A stretch of DNA of 64,000 nt, taken from NCBI GenBank assembly GCA_964642175.1, contig CAZXOK010000002.1, forward strand, positions 387,296-451,295, written 5' to 3'. Positions 53,937-60,835 of the stretch are shown piece after piece. The stretch's first letter is position 1. Each line of letters opens with the position of its first letter. A program made the translations under genes and the position numbers. The notes under the pieces are model-generated. The model did not search any database. It saw only the letters and a list, made by a program, of their open reading frames with translations, and was not told the origin of the DNA. The stretch comes from JANQGG01 sp964642175. Lineage in GTDB: Bacteria; Bacteroidota; Chlorobiia; Chlorobiales; Chloroherpetonaceae.

Positions 53937-56066
53937 ATGTCCATTTCCATAACTGAAAAAACTGTTATACCTATCTATTCCATTCCACAACAGATACAAC
54001 TTTTAGAAAAATTATCGAAAAACCTTTGGTGGTCATGGAATCATGAGGCTCAGAATATATTCGCTGAGCTCTCACCAAGATTATGGTCCCGTTTTAACCA
54101 TAATCCGATATTGGTAATGAATAACATCTCAAATGAGGAACTAACCGCTGTACTTTCCGACCATGTATTTTCAGAGAAACTGAATCGTGTCTTAAATGAG
54201 TATGAGACTTATCTCTCCGATAATAATACATGGGCAGATAAACATGCCAGCGAATTTAAAACCAATCCGGTGGTATATTTCAGTGCCGAATTTGGCCTTC
54301 ATGAGTGTTTGCCAATTTATTCTGGCGGGCTCGGGATTTTAGCAGGTGATCATATTAAATCAGCCAGTGATATAGGCTTGAATTTTGTAGGGATTACCCT
54401 CTTCTACCGTGAGGGCTATTTTAATCAGCAAATCTCAAATGAAGGGTGGCAGCAGGAAGAATATGCGCTTCAAAACCCGGATAATTTACCCCTTCGCCAA
54501 ATTTTAGATGAGAATGGAGAGCCTGTTACCATCACCGTAGAAGTGGCTCACAGTCTTGTAAAAGTAGCAGCCTGGGAGATCCATGTAGGACGGGCAAAGT
54601 TGATTTTACTGGATACAAATTTAGAAGAAAATGAAGGCCACTACCGGGATATCTCCTGCCATGTGTATGGTGGCGACTCTACTACACGCATTAACCAGGA
54701 AATTATTTTAGGCATAGGTGGTACCCGAATGCTTGACAAGCTTGGTATCCAGCCGAAAGTTTATCATATGAACGAAGGGCACTCCGCATTTTTAACCCTT
54801 GAGTTGCTTGGCCGCGAGCTAAAAAAAGGCAGCGACCTGGAAACCGCAACAAAAGCTGTTAAATCGCAATGTGTATTTACAACACACACACCTGTTCCTG
54901 CCGGTCATGACCGTTTTTCGGTGGACCTCATGGACTATTCTCTGGCAAAATATGCACAATCCATCAATCTGGATTTCAGGGATTTAATGAATCTGGGTCG
55001 TGAGCATAAAGATAATGAGGACGATTTATTTACCATGACAGTATTATGCCTCCATATGTCGCGCAAGGCAAACGGGGTTTCTGAACTTAATGGCGAAATA
55101 GCCAGCAACATGTGGGCACATATGTATGAAGATGGTAAGGCACCAATCGGATTTGTGACCAATGGTATTCATGTAAAAAGCTGGATTATAGACCGAACCG
55201 AAGAGTTTTGGTCGCGCTATACCAATTTTGATCTGGATTTCATTACCGATCCTGAAAAAATGAAGGAAACATTGGAAAAGATTTCCGACTCTGAACTCTG
55301 GTCGCTTCGCTACCGGCTCAAGCGCGATTTAATTGAGTATGTTCGTTTTAAACTGGAAAACCAGAATTTGAGAATTTCACCGGAAAACACCATTACACAT
55401 TCCGATATTTTATCTACCGATGCCTTAACCATTGGTTTCGCCCGTCGTTTTGCAACCTATAAACGCGCGCCACTTATTTTTTCTGATATTAATCGAATTT
55501 CAAATATTATAAACAACACCGAAAAACCTGTTCAAATTATCTTTGCCGGTAAAGCTCACCCGAAGGATGACGAGGGGAAAAAATTCATTCAGAAAATTAT
55601 TTCCATCACCCGAATGCCTGACTTTTTTGGGAAAGTGATCTTTCTTGAGAATTACGATATTAATATTGCCCGGCATTTGGTTTCCGGCGTGGATGTATGG
55701 TTAAACAATCCGCTTCGTCCATTGGAGGCCAGTGGTACATCTGGTGAAAAAGTTATTGCAAACTGTGGTTTGAATTTCAGCATTTTAGATGGCTGGTGGC
55801 GTGAAGGCTATAATGGCGAAAATGGCTGGGCCATCGGTAAGGATGAGAATATTTCTGATAAAGAAAAACAAACCGAGCTGGATGCCATGTATTTATATGA
55901 AACGCTGGAAAATGAGGTGGTGCCAGCATTTTATAACAGGGATGAAAATAATATTCCTAAAGCCTGGATTCAAAAAATCAGAAACTCGTTAATGAGTATT
56001 CTTCATCATTTTAACACCCATCGCATGGTTGAAGATTATACCCTGAAGTATTACAAAGAGAAGTAG
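53937..56066 (+). CDS. glgP: alpha-glucan phosphorylase, short form (GT35)
   Basis: Releases glucose-1-phosphate from glycogen or maltodextrins with PLP. The 709-residue length and the N-terminus KNLWWSWNHEAQNIFAELSP mark the short alpha-glucan phosphorylase type rather than the 800-residue classical form. CLPIYSGGLGILAGDHIKSASD is the N-terminal active-site block. The PLP lysine lies in SGTSGEKVIANC near residue 605. It ends with its own strong terminator, just before the IS element. ATG at 53937. Confidence 0.94.
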   Translation: MSISITEKTVIPIYSIPQQIQLLEKLSKNLWWSWNHEAQNIFAELSPRLWSRFNHNPILVMNNISNEELTAVLSDHVFSEKLNRVLNEYETYLSDNNTWADKHASEFKTNPVVYFSAEFGLHECLPIYSGGLGILAGDHIKSASDIGLNFVGITLFYREGYFNQQISNEGWQQEEYALQNPDNLPLRQILDENGEPVTITVEVAHSLVKVAAWEIHVGRAKLILLDTNLEENEGHYRDISCHVYGGDSTTRINQEIILGIGGTRMLDKLGIQPKVYHMNEGHSAFLTLELLGRELKKGSDLETATKAVKSQCVFTTHTPVPAGHDRFSVDLMDYSLAKYAQSINLDFRDLMNLGREHKDNEDDLFTMTVLCLHMSRKANGVSELNGEIASNMWAHMYEDGKAPIGFVTNGIHVKSWIIDRTEEFWSRYTNFDLDFITDPEKMKETLEKISDSELWSLRYRLKRDLIEYVRFKLENQNLRISPENTITHSDILSTDALTIGFARRFATYKRAPLIFSDINRISNIINNTEKPVQIIFAGKAHPKDDEGKKFIQKIISITRMPDFFGKVIFLENYDINIARHLVSGVDVWLNNPLRPLEASGTSGEKVIANCGLNFSILDGWWREGYNGENGWAIGKDENISDKEKQTELDAMYLYETLENEVVPAFYNRDENNIPKAWIQKIRNSLMSILHHFNTHRMVEDYTLKYYKEK

Positions 56067-56093
56067 TTTGGGGATAGTTGAGTTAAGATCATT

Positions 56094-56121
56094 AAAAAAG
56101 CCGGCTAAAGCCGGCTTTTTT
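56094..56121. terminator. Rho-independent terminator of glgP
   Basis: Stem AAAAAAGCCGGC / GCCGGCTTTTTT with a TAAA loop, 28 bases after the glgP stop. The IS element begins 16 bp further on. Confidence 0.93.
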
Positions 56122-56136
56122 AATTCATGCACACAT

Positions 56137-56161
56137 TGTCCCGTCCTGAAATAAGTTGACA
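56137..56161 (+). repeat. IS left inverted repeat
   Basis: 25 bp starting TGTCCCGTCC; pairs with 57423-57447 at 20 of 25 positions. Confidence 0.88.
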
Positions 56162-56177
56162 CAAAAGGGACTTATAT

Positions 56178-56570
56178 ATGGAAGAGTCAGGAAAAGAAAA
56201 GAAGAAGCGCACCCAATGCGATTATAATTTAGCCTTTAAATTAGCGGTAATATCCCAGGTAGAAAAAGGTGAGCTGACCTACAAGCAAGCTCAAAAACTT
56301 TATGGCATCCAGTGGAAAAGTACCGTTTTGGTGTGGTTAAGAAAACATGGTACCTTAAACTGGCAACATCCAAAAGACCATAGCATGAAAACACCGAAAG
56401 AGACCCCGGCCCAAAAGATCAAACGTCTTGAAAAAGAATTAGAGGATGAACGGCTTAAGAATCTGATTCTGAATGAGATGATAGATCTGTCAGATGAGCA
56501 ATACGGAACAAGTATCCGAAAAAAGTATTTGCCCAAACAATCCGAAGGCTCCAGGCCCAAAAAGGACTAA
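56178..56570 (+). CDS. IS3-family transposase OrfA
   Basis: A 130-residue OrfA protein that binds the IS ends. It has an N-terminal helix-turn-helix (LAFKLAVISQVEKGELTYKQ and AQKLYGIQWKSTVLVWLRKHG) and a leucine-zipper-like coiled coil (IKRLEKELEDERLKNLILNEMI). The 3' end contains the run CCCAAAAAGG near 56556, a plausible site for the -1 slip that would fuse OrfA to OrfB. It looks intact. Confidence 0.88.
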   Translation: MEESGKEKKKRTQCDYNLAFKLAVISQVEKGELTYKQAQKLYGIQWKSTVLVWLRKHGTLNWQHPKDHSMKTPKETPAQKIKRLEKELEDERLKNLILNEMIDLSDEQYGTSIRKKYLPKQSEGSRPKKD

Positions 56571-57410
56571 GTTTATCCAGAGGGTGTAACTTGTTTGGGC
56601 TGAGTCGTCAAATGATCTATCAACAGGAGCAACGCGCAAAGCAACGGCTTGCAGAGCTAAGTGAATCAAACACCTGGTTGAATCGGTTAGAGCGTATATG
56701 CCAAGGTGTGGTACCCGAAAGCTGTATATGTTATTAAAAGAGACATTTAAAACGGCCGGTATAAAAATAGGAAGAGATGCGCTGTTTGATTTTCTGAGGG
56801 CCGAGCAACTGCTGATCAAACCAAAAAGGAGCTATACGAAAACAACTGATCCAAACCATTGGCTGAAAAAGCATCCGAATCTCTATACAGCCACTCAGGT
56901 TGAACGTGCTGAGCAGTATTTTGTCAGTGATATTACTTATGTGAAAACAACCGACAGGACCTATTATCTGAGCCTGGTTACCGATGCGTTTAGCCGAAAG
57001 ATCATGGGCTACAAGGTCAGTGACAGCTTAAACAGCGAGCATATGGTCAGTGCATTGGATATGGCTGTCAGAAACCGGGTGACAAAATCGGACTTGATCC
57101 ATCATTCGGATAGAGGGCTTCAATATGCCTCAGATCAGTATCAGCAGCGATTAAGACAGTATCGGATCAGACCATCAATGACTGATGGTTATGATTGCTA
57201 TCAAAAAATGCATTGCCTGAACGGGTCAATGGGATCTTAAAAAATGAGTTCTTAATTTATAAGTGTAATAGCAGAAAAGATCTGGCGAAGTTGGTGGAAG
57301 AATCGGTGAGTACTTATAATGAGAAAAGGCCTCACTTAAGTTTAAATATGCATACACCTGATTTTGTGCATAAAAAAACCACTGAGAAACATCTCAGTGG
57401 TTCATTTTAA
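56570..57410 (+). pseudogene. IS3-family transposase OrfB, two frameshifts
   Basis: OrfB carries the DDE integrase core. Its N-terminal part (LFGLSRQMIYQQEQRAKQRL) lies in the -1 frame relative to orfA, as expected. Near 56695 the frame changes to the one coding MPRCGTRKLYMLLKETFK and the core VSDITYVKTTDRTYYLSLVTDAFSR and HHSDRGLQYASDQY. At an A6 run near 57205 it changes again to reach the catalytic Glu in ALPERVNGILKNEF. Two shifts make the element unlikely to move by itself. A hairpin AACCACTGAG / CTCAGTGGTT lies at its end (57377-57402). Confidence 0.88.
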
Positions 57411-57422
57411 TCTTTAATAACC

Positions 57423-57447
57423 TGTCAACCTATTTTAAGACGATACA
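57423..57447 (-). repeat. IS right inverted repeat, overlapping the moaC 3' end
   Basis: 25 bp ending ATACA. It supplies the last codons and the stop codon of the truncated moaC. Confidence 0.88.
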
Positions 57448-57872
57448 GAGTTAATTTCAGAAATGCGCATATTTTTATCGGCAGCCTTGCACATATCATA
57501 AATCGTGAGGGCGCAAACTGAAACGGCAGTTAAGGCTTCCATTTCTATGCCTGTGGCTTCCTTCACTTTTGCCATTGCCTGAATCCAAATCCGCTCGTGC
57601 TGTATATCGAACTGAATATCTATATAGGTTAAGTTGAGCGGGTGGCACATTGGAATCAGTTCGGAATTGCGATTGGCTGCCATAATGCCAGCTATTTTTG
57701 CCGTTGTTAGAACATCGCCCTTTGACAGTGAGATATCTTTAAGAGCGGTAATTGTTTCGGGAGACATGAGAACAAAGCCTTCGGGCATTGCCATGCGGAC
57801 GCTTGTAAGTTTGTCGGTTACATCCACCATTTTAACTTTTCCGCTTTCGTCCAAATGAGAATAATCATTCAT
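57435..57872 (-). CDS. moaC: cyclic pyranopterin monophosphate synthase MoaC, 3' end truncated by the IS
   Basis: MoaC acts with MoaA in the first step of molybdopterin synthesis, making cPMP from GTP. Conserved blocks are present: MVDVTDK, AGIMAANRNSELIPMCHPL, EMEALTAVSVCALTIYDMCKA with the active-site Asp and Lys. The protein is 145 residues against about 160 usual. After ISEIN it changes to VSS and stops inside the IS right inverted repeat, so the conserved Gly-Gly-Lys-Ser-Gly tail of the family is missing. Activity is therefore doubtful. It follows moaA by 18 bp. Confidence 0.9.
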   Translation of the reverse strand: MNDYSHLDESGKVKMVDVTDKLTSVRMAMPEGFVLMSPETITALKDISLSKGDVLTTAKIAGIMAANRNSELIPMCHPLNLTYIDIQFDIQHERIWIQAMAKVKEATGIEMEALTAVSVCALTIYDMCKAADKNMRISEINSVSS

Positions 57873-57890
57873 ACTATTCAGGTTATTTTT

Positions 57891-58886
57891 TTATCCACCG
57901 ATTTGTGTCATGCAATCATGCTTAAAATTTCTATTGCTTTGGGCTTCAATGCCATTCAGCGGTTTGTCTTGAACAGAGAGCCTAAAATATTCGGCAATGT
58001 CGTTGTCGGTTGCGCCAGTTCGCATAAGTTCACGAAGGTTATAGGATTTTTCGGTCGAATAGAGGCAGTTCATCAGTTTACCATCGGCAGTAATGCGCAA
58101 GCGTGTGCAGGCTTCGCAAAGTGAGCGCGTGTAGGCGGGAATAATGGCAAAACTCCCTTTGTAGCCGGGCAGTGAAAAAGAGAGTTTTTCGGTAGCGGTT
58201 CCCTGCTCGACTTGAAGTTCGGGATAAGCTGTTTTCAGGAGTTTTTGGATGTAAACTGCGCTGGTGTAAGTTGCTTCACGCCATGTATTTTCCTGCGAGT
58301 TAAAAGGCATGAGTTCTATGAAGCGCACCGTTACGGGATGATTTTTGGTGATTTCCACAAAGCGATAAAGTTCATCGGTGTTGAAATTTTTCAAAGCAAC
58401 CACATTGAGTTTAATTTTTGGAATCCCGATTTCTATTGCCTTGTAAATATTCCCTAAAACTTTTGCAAGGCCGTTTCGCCGTGTAATTTTAAAGAACCGT
58501 GTAGCCTCGAGCGAGTCGAGACTGATGTTAAGTCCCGTAAGGCCGCTATGTTTAAAGTTCTCAAGATGTTTATCAAGTAAAAGTCCATTGGTGGTTAAAT
58601 GAACGGAACGAATGCCCTCAATTTTTGTAGCTGCATCAACAAGCAGATCAATATCTTTTCTGACAAGGGGTTCTCCCCCTGTAAAGCGGATTTTACTGAT
58701 ACCAAGTTGTGCGCCAACCTTGAGTATACGCAAAATTTCTTCAGTTGATAGGCGTTTTTGTTCAGGTGAAAAAGGCATACCTTTTTCAGGCATACAGTAA
58801 ATGCAGCGAAAGTTGCACTGTTCTATTACGCTCAAGCGAAGGTATGAATGCGCGCGTCCAAACGAGTCTTGCAGATAATTTGTCAT
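57891..58886 (-). CDS. moaA: GTP 3',8-cyclase MoaA (radical SAM)
   Basis: MoaA uses S-adenosylmethionine and two 4Fe-4S clusters to rearrange GTP for molybdenum-cofactor synthesis. In 331 residues: the radical SAM motif CNFRCIYC near 22-29, the SAM-binding GGEP in RFTGGEPLVRKD, and C-terminal cluster cysteines in SLCEACTRLRITADG ... NCLY. The C-terminus ends in the required Gly-Gly. ATG at 58886 is chosen over longer frames because the upstream 100 bp are occupied by an attenuator. It is divergent from the barrel/aio genes; its product serves the AioA cofactor. Confidence 0.95.
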   Translation of the reverse strand: MTNYLQDSFGRAHSYLRLSVIEQCNFRCIYCMPEKGMPFSPEQKRLSTEEILRILKVGAQLGISKIRFTGGEPLVRKDIDLLVDAATKIEGIRSVHLTTNGLLLDKHLENFKHSGLTGLNISLDSLEATRFFKITRRNGLAKVLGNIYKAIEIGIPKIKLNVVALKNFNTDELYRFVEITKNHPVTVRFIELMPFNSQENTWREATYTSAVYIQKLLKTAYPELQVEQGTATEKLSFSLPGYKGSFAIIPAYTRSLCEACTRLRITADGKLMNCLYSTEKSYNLRELMRTGATDNDIAEYFRLSVQDKPLNGIEAQSNRNFKHDCMTQIGG

Positions 58887-58893
58887 AAAAAAT

Positions 58894-59010
58894 AAAAAAG
58901 ATGCCACCAGATAAGGACGGCATCTCAGGACGTGGGATACCCCGTCCATGACGGAATAACCACAAATCACTGATCTCCTTTCCAAATCGGGAGGCTTACC
59001 AATTTCTCGG
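58894..59010 (-). promoter_or_regulatory. attenuator leader of moaA, probable molybdenum-cofactor riboswitch
   Basis: In the minus-strand sense the leader holds AGCCTCCCG ... GGAAAGGAG, where CTCC can pair with GGAG. Then come overlapping stems CCGTC-ATG-GACGG and GGACG ... CGTCC, and last a clear terminator: GATGCC / GGCATC (58900-58924) followed by six T, ending eight bases before the moaA ATG. The competing stems with a terminator directly before a moa gene are the layout of a transcription-attenuating riboswitch. The class (Moco RNA) is inferred from the gene and the GCCTCC element; I cannot run a covariance search. Confidence 0.6.
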
Positions 59011-59028
59011 ATAAACCCTTCACCTTAT

Positions 59029-59052
59029 AAATTTTAGGTGTAGCCTAAATTT
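59029..59052. promoter_or_regulatory. inverted repeat upstream of the moaA leader
   Basis: AAATTTTAGG / CCTAAATTT, one base unequal, 5-nt centre; directly before the attenuator, so an operator for moaA is possible. Confidence 0.4.
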
Positions 59053-59073
59053 GTTCTAAACTTATGGCTATCG

Positions 59074-59116
59074 TTTCAAAAGTCATAGGCTCATTTCTGC
59101 AGTTAGACTTTTGAAA
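59074..59116. promoter_or_regulatory. 11-bp inverted repeat in the moaA/aio divergent region
   Basis: Perfect arms TTTCAAAAGTC and GACTTTTGAAA, 21 bp apart, about two helical turns. It could bind a dimeric regulator. Confidence 0.45.
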
Positions 59117-59502
59117 TCGGAGTTATTTATTTTCAAAAAACAATCTTCATATTCATAGTTAATACAAAAACATCACAATTTTATCACGATAAAAAAAAAT
59201 CGTGCTTATCCCCAAAAAATAATACGAATGATGTTTTTGTTCGCTTCCCGTGATACTTCTGTGATAATATTACAATAGATTAACCCCATCAGTAAAATGT
59301 CTGACAATTACTGATGAATAAAAACAATTCTATACTTAAATTGAGCGATTCTTTGATGTGAATGTTGCCTTATACCGGTTAAAATCACGATTGTAGATTA
59401 TAGCGAACTTTCACCCATTGGGTTGAACAAAAAAAATGGCTATTGCAATAAAAATAAAGCAACATGCCTCTTTACGAAAACAAATCGCTCAACTTAGGTT
59501 AT

Positions 59503-59543
59503 AATTTTTAATTTTAATTTTAATTTTAATTTTAATTTTAATT
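59503..59543. repeat. AATTTT hexamer tandem repeat
   Basis: Five exact AATTTT units (59510-59539) with imperfect units on both sides, ending nine bases before the barrel gene's ATG. Confidence 0.9.
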
Positions 59544-59552
59544 ATTACAAAG

Positions 59553-60272
59553 ATGAAGAAAATGTTAAAAATGTTCTCTCTGCTGTTTGTTGTTTTATTA
59601 TTCATGAAGACAGCATCAGCGCAATTAAATTCTGTGGGTGTTTTTCCAACGATCGACTTGAGTGGGGCATTGGCGGAAAAGTGGAGTTACAATGCTTATC
59701 TGTTTGATGCCATAAGGCTTTCAAGCAATCAGGAGGCGGAGAGCGATGCACGTTCGCGCTTTGCTTATGTGGAGTTAGGGGTAAGTTATGCCATCACGGA
59801 TAAATTGAGCTTCACAGGTGCTTATGTTTATGAATGGAAAAACGTCTCCCAGCAATTCCGTGCCGCTGATTATGAACACAGGTTTTTCCAGCAGCTTACG
59901 CTAAAGCTCCCTTATGAATCGGTTGTATTTAAACACAGGCTTCGCTATGACGAACGGTTTGTGCATAACAAAATAACCGATGAATCTCCCTATACCCACC
60001 GTTTGCGTTATTTGTTAGGGATTGCAGTGCCGATTAATGAGCAATTTTATCTATTTGGCTATTCAGAAATGTACTTCGATACAAAGAGTAATTTCAACTT
60101 TAATGAAAATTGGTCGGCTTTGCAGTTGGGATATAAGTTGAATAAAACCAATGCGATAGAAGCAGGCTTACTGTATATCGGCTGGATTGGTGATAGACCT
60201 CAAAATAATGACAATCAGTATTATCTCCAGCTAACATGGGTATCTAATGTGGACTTTTTCAGCAAAAACTAA
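59553..60272 (+). CDS. DUF2490 family outer-membrane beta-barrel protein
   Basis: A 239-residue exported protein with a signal peptide (about 1-23, ending ASAQ) and alternating aromatic/polar strands throughout, ending YYLQLTWVSNVDFF, a barrel-type C-terminus. DUF2490 proteins have about twelve strands (FVELGVSYAI, HRLRYDERFV, YRLRYLLGI-like blocks are visible). The function is unknown. Its place directly before aioBA suggests a link to oxyanion passage or to the arsenite module. Confidence 0.75.
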   Translation: MKKMLKMFSLLFVVLLFMKTASAQLNSVGVFPTIDLSGALAEKWSYNAYLFDAIRLSSNQEAESDARSRFAYVELGVSYAITDKLSFTGAYVYEWKNVSQQFRAADYEHRFFQQLTLKLPYESVVFKHRLRYDERFVHNKITDESPYTHRLRYLLGIAVPINEQFYLFGYSEMYFDTKSNFNFNENWSALQLGYKLNKTNAIEAGLLYIGWIGDRPQNNDNQYYLQLTWVSNVDFFSKN

Positions 60273-60328
60273 TTTGAGTTTGTTTTGGGAAGGAAAATTT
60301 TTAGTCACTAAAAAAAACAGAAAACAAA

Positions 60329-60823
60329 ATGTCAGCAGAAATATCACGAAGAAAATTCATAACCATGACCACATCTGGAGCCGTCCTCTTCTTTTTGGGA
60401 TGCGGTCGAGGTGAGAATAAGATTTCGGGACAATCATATTCAGAAAAAAAGATAGCTAACATTAATGATTTGAAAATTAATGAGCCTATCAGTTTCAATT
60501 ATCCCGATGACAAATCCCCATGTATGGTTGTAAAACTTGGTAAAGAAGCCATAGGCGGCATAGGGAAGGAAAAAGACATTGTCGCTTTTTCTACATTATG
60601 CACCCACATGGGATGCCCTGCCAATTATAGCAAAGGTCGACTGGTTTGCAAGTGCCATTACACCATGTTTGATGTATCGCGTAATGGACAATCTTATCAG
60701 GGGTTAGCCTCTCAATGGATTCCACAGATTACACTTCGGCACGACACGGGAACGGGAAACATCTATGCAGAAGGTGTGGAAGGCTTGATTTACGGAAGAA
60801 TTGGCAACCTTAAAATTAGTTAG
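60329..60823 (+). CDS. aioB: arsenite oxidase small subunit (Rieske)
   Basis: AioB takes electrons from AioA with a Rieske 2Fe-2S cluster in the periplasm. The 164-residue protein starts with a twin-arginine signal SRRKFITMTTSGAVLFFLG. Cluster ligands are C91 and H93 in CTHMGC and C107 and H110 in CKCH; C96 and C109 can form the usual Rieske disulfide. It lies 12 bases before aioA, in the standard aioB-aioA order. AioA has no signal of its own, so the pair is probably exported together by this Tat signal. Confidence 0.92.
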   Translation: MSAEISRRKFITMTTSGAVLFFLGCGRGENKISGQSYSEKKIANINDLKINEPISFNYPDDKSPCMVVKLGKEAIGGIGKEKDIVAFSTLCTHMGCPANYSKGRLVCKCHYTMFDVSRNGQSYQGLASQWIPQITLRHDTGTGNIYAEGVEGLIYGRIGNLKIS

Positions 60824-60835
60824 GAGAACAGCATC

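Larger units (their letters stand above)
56137..57447 (+). mobile_element. IS3-family insertion sequence, decayed (about 1311 bp)
   Basis: Terminal inverted repeats begin TGT and end ACA. The left end TGTCCCGTCCTGAAATAAGT and the reversed right end TGTATCGTCTTAAAATAGGT share 20 of 25 positions. Inside are orfA and an orfB in the -1 frame, as usual for IS3. The orfB is broken twice. The flanks are CAT at the left and GAG at the right, so no target-site duplication remains. The right end sits inside moaC. Confidence 0.9.
59011..59552. other. divergent regulatory region between moaA and the barrel gene
   Basis: AT-rich stretch of 540 bases with no gene. It carries several inverted repeats (59029-59052, 59074-59116, 59185-59204) and a hexamer tract near the barrel gene. 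Promoters for both directions must lie here. Confidence 0.6.
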
